A DNA stretch of 64,000 bases from Parus major (lineage: Eukaryota; Chordata; Aves; Passeriformes; Paridae): NCBI RefSeq assembly GCF_001522545.3, contig NC_031769.1, positions 23,483,617 to 23,547,616 of the forward strand, written 5' to 3'. The position numbers and the translations under genes were made by a program. A model generated the notes under the pieces. It worked only from the letters and a program-made list of their open reading frames with translations. It had not been told where the DNA came from and made no database searches. Positions 1 to 9,418 of the stretch are shown piece after piece (within the stretch, counting starts at the first letter, position 1; each line of letters begins with the position of its first letter).

Positions 1-3000
1 CTAGTCTGGCTTTTGCATTCTGTTAATTTGCAAGTAGTAGTTCATACTGTCACTTTGTACTCTGATGAAGAAGACTGTGTGACAAGGTCCAATGTTTACC
101 CAATGAGGCAGAACCCAGCTGTAGTTCCACAAAATCTATAAAGGATGAATGGAATTCTGCCAAGAGCATTTTTAGGCCTCAAATCTGCAAGCACTTTTCT
201 ATCTACTTAGTATTATGAACATGAACAATTGTGGAGATAGCAAAAGTTAGCTGGAGTGGGCTTTTTTGTTGTGGGTTTCACCTTTTTTGAAGTATCAACT
301 TTTACTGAACTGTGGTTAGTACTACTTCTTAGTTTAAATTTTTGTCACCATGATATGGTCATTATTAATTACTATTGGTGAACTTAATTTAATTAAATTA
401 AAATTTAATTTGAAAGAAACATGTTTTCATTTCCTTTTTTTCCCAGTATTTTAATCCTTAACATATCATCAGCAAAAATTTTTGTTGGCCCAAACTCATA
501 CAGTTCCCCACTAATCTATGTCATCTGAGAACTTGAAACCATAAATTAATTCAAATTACATCTTTTATAAGAACAGATACACATCACAGATTGCTGCAGC
601 ACTGTACTGATTACTGACTTCCTAGTTTTAATATAACTATATGTAGATTTATAATTATAATGAAATACTATAACAGTTTACCTGATATCTTTGCTAATTA
701 AATATGGCATTTATAATACAGTACTTTGATTAAATCATTTATAATAATGGATCCTCTCCAAATGGTTGGAAGCACTAAAGAAAATTAATTTAAAAATTAG
801 TAAATTGATCTTCATTGCATAAAACCATTCAAATATGCAGCTAATCTCCTGCTAGTTTTTCAGAGCCAATTTTAATAATTATATCCATAAGCAAAATCTA
901 AAAAGGGAAAGCATGAGAAATAAAGAGGGCCCAAAGAAGTACAAGACTTTGCACATGGATATTCAGAGTGTTCCTAAGAATGTCAATGTAGTATTTTTGT
1001 GTTTTGGCAGGGAACAGTTAGTCTGTTGTTTGACTAATCATCTGAGGTGGATGATTCCTAACAATCCCATGAAATGTTATAAAAAAAATCTTAAAAACAG
1101 CCTAGGCATTTCCAGAAAAACTGATGGTATATTTTTGTGCATAAATTGCATGTTTACATCCACCAATTACATGCAGTGTTGGCTACTAATCATCTAATTA
1201 GGGAAATACTGGACTTGTGCCTGATGTGTCTACCTGTATAGCCATTTTTGAAAAATGGAGGAATTTTTTTGATTCCTAGAAGTACAGCTCAGAGGGATAA
1301 AAGCAGCCAGTGAAATATTTGTATCTCATTATGAGGGAAGGTCATTTTATACGAACTCTTCTTTGGTTAAATAGCTCTTTTCTTCACTCTTTTTCACTCT
1401 AGCCTATGACCAGGACTTTCTCCTTCACTCATCCTTGCCCCTGGGCTTTTCTAGAGTCCATGGGACTGTTCCTCCCAGGCAGAGACCTGGATAGCTGGAC
1501 TTGACCATCAGGGTAAGGTAATCAGTGAAGGGAAGGAGGCATTCAAATTTTCAGGTGCCTCTAAATCTCACTTTGCTCCCCCAATCCTCTTACTGTACCC
1601 TCAGAAAGATGCACAATAAGAATGTGTACAAGTAATCCCTTGAAGAGCCTTGAAATACTTGAAAATAAAAAAAAATTAAATAGAACCTACATTATCCCCT
1701 GACTCCACCTTTCTGATTTTACTAGCCCAGTGTGCCCACAGAACAGAAAAAATAATCAAAGAACATAAAATAAATTAATTGCTTTATTTCTGGAAATAGC
1801 TTATAATTCTATTAAATTTCCAATTTGTTATCTGCCCGAATGATAAAAACATTTAGCTCATGGCTACTTTTGGTTCAGGAAGGAAAGGAACAGGAACAGA
1901 ACAGGAATACTACTGGCTTATTAATCTTCACTTCTTTAATGACATGGGGTTTCAAAATTAGGGCCACAGCCTCACCATGATAACTGCAATGCAAACTGGT
2001 GCAGCACCTTGTTCAAGAGAGTGCCAAGGCACACACAGGACTCAGGTTACACAAGTGGATAAAAACAAAGAAAAGAGCATGATAAGACAAGCACATTTCA
2101 CAGCCCGCCAGAAGCTTGCAACACAACTGGAATATTCTGTTCTGGACATTTGAATGGTTTAGTACTATACACAGTGGGCTCATTTCACAGCTGCTTGGAA
2201 CAGCATTATCCATGCTGCCTTTTTATTTACTCTGCTGCCTTGGGAGGCTTGAAGGATGGTGAGGCTAGATAGAATGAAATTAAATGTTTAGTGACAACTT
2301 TTATCTGTCTGGGTGTGCATAGAATTCTTTCAAGCTACAAAACTGACAAACTTGCTTAGACTATTTTTCTGAACTTCCTTTAATTTGTAATCAAAAGTTA
2401 TACAGAAAATGGAAGTGTGGCAGATCTCATTTTGAAAAAGAAATCATAGCCTTTACAGAGGATTTCATATCAAGACACAGTATTAGAATAAATTTAATTA
2501 TGTGACATATATTTGACAGAAAGAATACCTCACCCCAAACCCTCAGGGAAAGACAGAATGGTTTACAGAGGAGAGCCCTCCCTGACAATGCCTTTGAACA
2601 GAGTTAAAGGGACTCTGACCTCTGGAAGACCAGCTCCTGAGATAGTGCCTGTGCCTCTGTGTGTGTGTGTGACTCTACCAGACAAGAGTTTTCTTCCATA
2701 CATGAATTCAGGCTAATTCATAAGAAATTAGTATTCATGTCTTGTCCCAAAACTACAGCCAACACAAGGTCTGAGTCACCTGTTTCAGAGAATAATCTCA
2801 TAAAAAGTAATTGCTAACAGCATTACAAACATTTCCTTGTGCCAGACCTGCAAACATTTTCTTTGAGGTTGGTTTCCAAAATAAGTCCAGGTTAATATGA
2901 TTTAGCCTACTCCCTAGAAGAGTATTGGAGCAGATAGGGGAATGATGTAAAAGAACTAAAATGAGATTTTCTTAGTACATTATCCTTCTTTTGACACTCT

Positions 3001-3798
3001 TGGGGACTTTGTGGGAATCTGTGGAGAGGGATAATAGCTGCAAAATATGGCAGTAAGCAGAATTTTCAACAGATATTGATCTGTGCCTTTGAGTTCAGCA
3101 CTAAGGCCTCTATTTTGAAAACATTCTGTCTCTTAAGACCTCTTTCCCAGAACTTGAACACCTCTGAAAAAAAGAAGTGTCTCAGCAGCAAGTTAAGATG
3201 AGGTTTCAAGAGAAAAAGGGTGGATGAGAGTCCTCAGAATTGGTAGAGGTAAGTGAAGTAGAAGCATCTGGCTGTTCATGCTTTAAAATGCTACATCCTT
3301 TTTCCAGAGCTAGCCCTTCTAGCTTAGGCCAAGAAAATCAATGGTATTTTACATTGCTTTGTTTGAGTTTGCACTTGCAATCTGTAGCAGAGCAGGGAAA
3401 CAGGTCTTCACTTTCACAGGTGCAGTCAACCCTTCTGCTACTAGACTATCTTTCACCATACACTGATATAACATCCATCCTTTTCTTGCTCCCATCACAG
3501 CCCAATTCAGTCCTATTGCAATAGATACATTTAAAGGACTGAATTGCTGGAACATATTGCAGCTCAGTATATTTAGACTGATGTCTTTTGAGTCTGGTAC
3601 CCTGTTATTTTTGAATGTCATAGAAATACTTTGCTGCACCACTTAGTCTGTAATTTTAGTACTAAATATGACAGCAATAATTCTAGGAATGAGAGAGGTA
3701 TTTACTATAAACAAATCCAAAGAATAATAAGACCTACCATCCTCCAGAATCCGTTTTTCTATCAGTTATGCATATATTACTGACAGTATAATCAGAAG
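1..3798. other. AT-rich noncoding stretch, nothing recognised
   Basis: The sequence is AT-rich with frequent stops in all frames. The few ORFs (for example 913-1197 plus and 3349-3642 minus) are short, lack convincing splice context and show no recognisable domain. A short (GT)n run lies near 2658-2672, and the AT-rich segment at 383-415 is made of overlapping TTAATT-type palindromes. No repeat family was recognised. Confidence 0.6.
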
Positions 3799-4000
3799 CT
3801 ATGGAGTGTGTACCATCTGCAGAGCTGGAAGCAGCAGAAAGGACACTTCTGTCAAGTTGGAGTCCTAGGAGCAGGATTCAGCTCCTCAAAGCAGATGCAC
3901 TCATCTACTTCTCCAGCTACACAGGGTGTTTCTGAGCCTGAGACTGGAGGAATGGCCTCAGCAGTAGGAAGTTCAAGCCCTGCTGAAGCAGGTGAGCAGA

Positions 4001-4348
4001 ATGTGTGACGCCAGTGAGTTTGTACCAGAGATTGATAGGTTCTACAGGAACCAGCGCCCCACACTGCACAGGAGAAGGTACAGCCAGAGCCCAGAATGGG
4101 ATCTTCTAGCACAACTGGAAATAAAATCTGTGACTTCTGAAATTAAGGATGCTCCCTCTCCAGCTGCAGATGTTTATTGCAAAACTGTTGAAGCCAATAG
4201 GAAAACTTTAATAAAGAGAAGTTGGATGGAAGAGGAAAGGAACATGCCTGTAACTTATGTCCTGGAAGAGATGAATGTTAGATATGTTAAAATCATAATG
4301 GGAAGCCAATTAGGGAAGAAGTCCAAGTGTAAGTGTTGTATGATGTAA
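4001..4348 (+). CDS. Hypothetical coding-like ORF with CaaX-type tail (unrecognised)
   Basis: This is a 115-codon ORF from ATG 4001 to TAA. The frame is open upstream to a stop at 3965, so it could also be the end of a larger terminal exon; an AG at 3999-4000 directly before the ATG could serve as acceptor. The product is hydrophilic, and most codons start with a purine, as in real coding DNA. The last residues read KKSKCKCCMM: a basic stretch, then Cys at -6, -4 and -3, with the final four (CCMM) fitting a CaaX prenylation box. Paralemmin-type and some small-GTPase tails have a similar arrangement, but I see no other clear similarity and do not assign a family. The two other plus frames are open just upstream (about 3799-4008), and AAGCAG|GTGAGC at 3985-3996 resembles a splice donor, so exon boundaries are unresolved. 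A chance ORF is the main alternative. Confidence 0.25.
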   Translation: MCDASEFVPEIDRFYRNQRPTLHRRRYSQSPEWDLLAQLEIKSVTSEIKDAPSPAADVYCKTVEANRKTLIKRSWMEEERNMPVTYVLEEMNVRYVKIIMGSQLGKKSKCKCCMM

Positions 4349-4620
4349 CATAGACAAACAGTAAAAACAGGACATACTAAAGGCTGACATCCAAACAACC
4401 TGACCACCATGGGCTAACTAAAGGAGCAGTCATGACACTTGGAGGCCTGCAGCAAGCAGTGGAGGACTCAAAGCCACTGCCTGTCCTCTGTTGTTCTCCT
4501 GCACTGACCTGTGAGGATGAACAACAGGTTGGTGTGGGCTCAAAGCCACCACCAAAGCTTACTGCAGCTCCCCCTGGCACCCTGCCAAGCTTCTCTCTCC
4601 TGGAAACCACCTCTTGACTA

Positions 4621-5439
4621 CTACTGACACCAAGGCCAAAGGGCATTCACAGAAAATTGAGATTTACACCACCTTTGAAGATCTCCTGTGGATTGAGGCA
4701 GACTGAGGGCTGCTGACAGCTGTGTTTGGGTGTCATATGTAGTACTAAAAGCACAACTTTCATGTTCTCTCCCGCTCTTCTCTTCCCTCTGTAGCACAAC
4801 CTCAGCTGTGAGGCTCCAGCATTGGCTTCCTGGTCCATACCCTTCTGAGTACCTGCAGCAGCAGGGAGGCAGCATGCTGAAGCAAGGAAAAGGGGAAGTG
4901 CAGCTCCTTTGGCTCAACTGCCCATCAGAAAGAGAGAAAAGTAAGCTGGTGTATCCTTGAGTGTCTGATGGACTACACAGCATTCCTCCACTGGTTGCTT
5001 GCAGCCATTGCTGAACAGACCCCAGGTAATCCAGGACTCGGTTCAGGCAGTGTGGGGCCCACTGCTCTTTCCAGAGCCAGCTGATGTGAAGGGCAGAAGG
5101 AGTTGGGCTCCAAAAGGGCAACTTTCTCCCCTTCTTCCCCCACAGCAAGAGTGAGCAAGCTACCAGCGGCCTGCTGTGCCCCAGGGACTCTGTATCCTGT
5201 GAGCTCTGTGGCAGCCAGGAGAGAAGGAGCAGCCTCAGGCATTGGAGTGGTGAAAAATAGCAGGGTAAAAAGTTCATGCTAAGCAGCGAGAGTGGAAGGA
5301 GCAGGCTCTTAGTGGGAAATTGTTCCTTCATGTTGAATTTTTGTGTGCTCTGAATGGATAGTGGGCCAGAGGTTCCTGATGCTCCAAAAGCCCTGTGGCA
5401 CCTAAGAGGCCTCAGCAGACATGTCCCTGTAGGTTCCAT
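4621..5439 (-). CDS. Long orphan ORF, 272 aa, no recognised domain
   Basis: This is the longest uninterrupted ORF outside the CpG island. It starts at an ATG with G at -3 and G at +4, a fair Kozak context. The product is rich in Leu, Ser, Pro, Cys and Trp, with a hydrophobic leucine-rich stretch around residues 40-75 and a CCC run in the second half. No domain, signal peptide or repeat was recognised. The composition is typical of noncoding-derived ORFs, and the same interval holds plus-strand exon candidates, so it may be a shadow or a chance frame. Its length is nevertheless unusual for this composition, and it should not be dropped without a comparison with other birds. Confidence 0.15.
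   Translation of the reverse strand: MEPTGTCLLRPLRCHRAFGASGTSGPLSIQSTQKFNMKEQFPTKSLLLPLSLLSMNFLPCYFSPLQCLRLLLLSWLPQSSQDTESLGHSRPLVACSLLLWGKKGRKLPFWSPTPSALHISWLWKEQWAPHCLNRVLDYLGSVQQWLQATSGGMLCSPSDTQGYTSLLFSLSDGQLSQRSCTSPFPCFSMLPPCCCRYSEGYGPGSQCWSLTAEVVLQREEKSGREHESCAFSTTYDTQTQLSAALSLPQSTGDLQRWCKSQFSVNALWPWCQ
4795..5264 (+). other. Two candidate internal exons with good splice sites
   Basis: A pyrimidine-rich tract ending CTGTAG sits just before 4795, and GAAAA|GTAAGC follows at 4941. One frame stays open across this 146-bp interval and encodes a Gln-rich peptide containing EYLQQQGGS. A second pyrimidine tract ending CCCCCACAG stands just before 5146, with CAGG|GTAAAA at 5265. The signals are canonical and in the right order and spacing for two exons with a short intron. 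No protein family is recognised, so they could equally belong to a noncoding RNA or be chance sites. Confidence 0.2.
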
Positions 5440-6099
5440 GACAGTGCTCTCATGCTTGGCTGCCTGTCCAAACTAAGCAAAAACTGAGTTCCTGAGGTAC
5501 ACAAGCTCTGCACAACATTGGGATGACCCACAGTTTGGTGGGCACACCAATCCAGACAACAGCTTTATTCCCTGCTCTGCAGAAAGATGATAAGTGCTCT
5601 CCCATGAAACCCCAGTTCCACTGCCATGACTCTTCCTTGCCAAGCAAGATGCCCGGGAGTATGGGAATAGGTGAGGAAGCCTCTGGAGCAAGGCTGCAAC
5701 TTTTCTGCCCACATTCAGCCACAGGCTAAAGACAGGCAACCCTGGCACTTTCCAACAGAGTGCCGTTTGTGCCACTCTATGTGCTCAGCACTCTGAAACG
5801 AGAAACCCTTTGAAACTGCTTGTTGCTCTGGATGTTCATGTGGCAAGATAGTCTGCAGTATAATTTGTGTTGTGCGATGTCATCAGCCCTTTGTGCTATG
5901 CTCCCTGCCAAAGGCATCCTCAAACTCTCCATAGCTGGCACAGCTGTTACTTCAGCCCAAAATTATGGTGGAATATTTCATCTTCAAGAATACAACTTTC
6001 TTTATCTTTTATCTTTTTCTTTATCAGATATCACATATGAAGGCCCTGAAAAGACAGACTGTCCTGAAGTCCTAGACCTTGGCCTTTTTGCACTATGGT

Positions 6100-6176
6100 A
6101 ATTTTCCTATATCCAATTTCCTATATCCAATTTCCTATATCAAATTTCCTATATCAAATTTCCTATTTCAAATTTC
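6100..6176. repeat. 14-bp minisatellite, about 5.4 copies
   Basis: A unit of the form AATTTCCTATATCC is repeated head to tail. The first copy has one extra T. Copies 1-2 end in CC, copies 3-4 end in CA, copy 5 has TTT in place of TAT, and a partial sixth copy follows. The order of the variants suggests stepwise duplication of neighbouring units. Confidence 0.9.
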
Positions 6177-9156
6177 ACTGACAATAGTCAGTAAAAGCCT
6201 ACAAATTGTAATAGGCCCCAGGTTTCATGCTCGCTCATTCTGAGGCCTTCATCCATCCCTGGGCAAATGATTCAAGGCAGTCATGCCACAGATTGAAATG
6301 TAGTTTGGGGAAGTGAACGTGTCTTCACAGTGTGACAACAGCCATGAATACAGATAGAGCCCATTGTTGACTAAATACTGATTAATGCAAAAGCAGATAT
6401 ATAAAGCCATTTGCTTGTTCCAGCAGCCAAACCATTCTTGCAGTCATAAAGTGAGTTCAAGTCTTCTTACCTTGTTAATTCACTGACCACTGGCTACAAA
6501 GAAATACATATGCAAACATTCCTCACTCCAAGCCTTTTATGTATTGGCTCTTATGAATTTCATGGAAAGGATGGCTCAGGATTATAGATTCTGGTTTCAC
6601 AAATCCAGTTTCTACATACTAATAGTCTTTTTCAGGAAAATTTTGTTTAGAAGATACAAATACATATGCCAATCTGTGCATTGAAGTCTGATCACAATCA
6701 GCAAAGCCAGAGATAATTTAAGGGAGTCAGATTTAGGCCTGCATTTTCATGTTTTCCTAAACTGAAACCAATGGAAGACAAATTTTAACAGGACCATTGA
6801 CCAGGAACTGGGCCATTATTAATATTTTGGAACTCTGCATTATCTGCAGTGCACTTTAGGTTCTTATCACATTTACTCTGCATGTCTTTCCTTGCACATG
6901 CAACATGAGGACTTTTAAGTACCAATTAATAGATAAGCAGAGGAGATGACAGATGGCTTAATTTAGAAACAGGAAATATTTAACATCCACGTAAAGCATC
7001 ATTCTGCTCAGCTGTCACTCATCATCAGTCCTCTCTGTGTGCATTTTGAGTATTACAGTTACACAGACCTGCTTAACTAGCAGACATACACATTGTTGAT
7101 AGTAACTAAACCTAAGCCAGCTCTTAAACTAGAGGAAACTCAGGGTTTCTGCACTGTCTCTCATGGACTCCTAGATTCCTGTTAGAGCTCTGAAATTCAA
7201 AGCAGGATTTCTCTGTGTTAGGTAGTAACTCAGTCACCTGACAGTAGTAGTTGTAACTAGTATGAAAATTGGCAACAAGAGCAGCTTCAAGGGAATACTT
7301 TCATATTGATCCTTAATTGCTCTCTCAGATCCTTTATCACTTTCTCAGAAGAAAACTGGCAAACATTTTGCTTTCACATTTTCATGTCATCACAAGCCCT
7401 TATTTGCTAATAGAAGCACATAGTGCACAAGGCAATGGTGAGCATGAAGAGATGCCAGCTGCAGCTCTGAGGTGCACAGGCAGAGGACAGTTTTTCTCAA
7501 AATGCCTCTTTAGTCCTTATCAACAGTTTAAAATATCACATTTGTGGACAATAGCTAAATGATGCCAGATAAAATCAGTTATTTTCAAAAATTATCATAG
7601 AAGCATTAAGAAGCAAAAATGTTAGAATTTGATGCTTAAAGTGTACCAAGTTACTGCTGAAGTTATAACCAAGTCACTTAAGCTCTAATTTGCTTTCAGA
7701 TATGAACCATGGCATTAGATGAGTGCTTGGCCTTCTTCATTTTTCACATTTAAAGTCTCAAACTGAATATTTGTGTTTTCAATATACAATGAAACAAAAC
7801 AAAACAGAAAAAGCTCTATGCACAGCATTTAAGTACAAATCTTGATTCAGGTTTTTTGTATCCTCTTGCTATGGAGAAGTAAGATGTGGGTTCCAGTTTG
7901 TAGGGCATTCCAATTATGCAGTAACATCTAGTACTTCTACCAAAAAAAAACCCCACCCATTTTCAGGAATATTCTTTTTATCAACCTGCTGAAACCAGTA
8001 GTCTTCTATACACTACTTCACCTTAGATGTTTCCTCAGGATTTGATGGAGAGCTGATTACTGAGTACAATGAATTAGGAACAGTGTTTAGTGAATGCTAC
8101 ATGCTATAGGATATTTTTTATTTCTCTTCTGATATTGCTTCCTTTTTATTTCTACTACCAAATGAAAAATTGTAAAATTATGCACAGAGGCTTGACTGAG
8201 TGACTTGTAATTACAATTACATATTTATATGCAAAGGAATATGTATTAGAAAGGGAATTGGCAGATTTCAGGTCACTTTAGCTTGGATATGCCTAGAAAC
8301 AAGTATTTCCTTTTCTGTACTAAAGCTAACTGAGGAAGAAAGCTTTCTTTTAACTAAATTCCTCACACCAATTTTATTAATAGTTTGATATCCTTAGTGA
8401 CCATAGCACTGTAAAAAATGTAAATTTAGAAATGGCTAACACACTTCAGGAGGCTGAATGGCTGTTGACAAAGTACTTTCACCGATTTGCATGATTCTAT
8501 GTTGCTGTGAGAGCACTTAAAGAAAAAGGAGAGCCATGAAGTTTATTAAAACTTTAAACTTAAACTGAGGCAAATATTGATACTAAATTACATTAGTGAG
8601 ATTACACATGGAAGAGAGGACAAAGGCAATGGAAATGGATTTAATATCTTCTACTTGCAAATCACAAGAGCGACTGAATTCTCAAGGAAAAAAACTGTAA
8701 TTTCTATCACATGGAGAACTAGGAGGAACACCAATGATTACCCCACTAGAGAGCTCAACTAACTCTTTTTAGCCAGATGACATCTTCCTCTTCTCTTCAT
8801 TCACATGCTTTACTTTCAAGACTTGCACCTCCACAGGTGCCAGTTGACCTACAGTGCAGGTGGGAAGGGAGGAATGCCCACAAGGGAAGGGATCAGCTGT
8901 GGCACACCTCCTACCTCTGGCAGTGGGGAGCATGTCATTGCTCACACAACCAACGAGAACAACAAACTTGTCCCATACACTTGCTCTTTAGTTACTCAGT
9001 GGTATTTTCCTATTGAAATTTTGCAGTTCTTGTAAATCTTCTCGCTTCTCAGGATGAGCATGACCATGTTGAAATTGACAGATTACACAAAATCCTTGAT
9101 ATTGCTCCCCAAGCAATCCAAAACATGTTTCCTGTTTTCAGTAGAAAGGAATGAAA
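6177..9156. other. AT-rich noncoding stretch, nothing recognised
   Basis: Stops are frequent in all frames and ORFs stay under about 80 codons. A slightly GC-richer patch at 8770-8960 has two overlapping short ORFs without splice context. A 10-bp perfect palindrome (AAACATGTTT) lies at 9121-9130, just before the inverted-repeat cluster. Confidence 0.6.
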
Positions 9157-9287
9157 AAAATTCAAGAGAATTTTAAACTTCTTATTTTAGAAGTTTAAAA
9201 TCCTGGTCCTGAGACCAGGATGCTGTTCAACAGCATGACACTTAGAGAAAGAGAGGAATGATGCTGAGTGGATTGGTCAAAATCCAC
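9157..9287. repeat. Chain of abutting perfect inverted repeats (hairpin cluster)
   Basis: Four perfect inverted repeats follow one another and share bases at each junction. Arms 9157-9163 and 9168-9174 (7 bp, loop 4) overlap arms 9170-9182 and 9189-9201 (13 bp, loop 6). Those share AT with arms 9200-9208 and 9213-9221 (9 bp, loop 4), which share AT with arms 9220-9227 and 9229-9236 (8 bp around one central base). A fifth, separate 7-bp pair lies at 9268-9274 and 9281-9287. Every arm pair is fully complementary. I recognise no transposon or RNA family here. Confidence 0.85.
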
Positions 9288-9370
9288 AAATAAACAAAAT
9301 ACTATGAATCCTTTACCTTTCTTGAAATAAAACACTGATTTAGAATTTATTCATTATTGTGAGTGGGAAG

Positions 9371-9418
9371 CACTGTAATTTACACTGTAATTAACACTGT
9401 AATTTACACTGTAATTTA
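9371..9418. repeat. 12-bp tandem repeat, four copies
   Basis: The unit CACTGTAATTTA is repeated four times without gaps. The second copy has one T-to-A change; the others are identical. It lies about 85 bp after the inverted-repeat cluster. Confidence 0.9.

Larger units (their letters stand above)
4380..5800. other. GC-richer block in AT-rich surroundings
   Basis: Base composition rises clearly above the flanks here. The block holds several overlapping ORFs on both strands and two strong-looking splice acceptors on the plus strand. It does not have CpG-island density and matches no repeat family I recognise. It could be an exon cluster of an unrecognised transcript, an old decayed element, or an isolated compositional patch. 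Confidence 0.4.
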
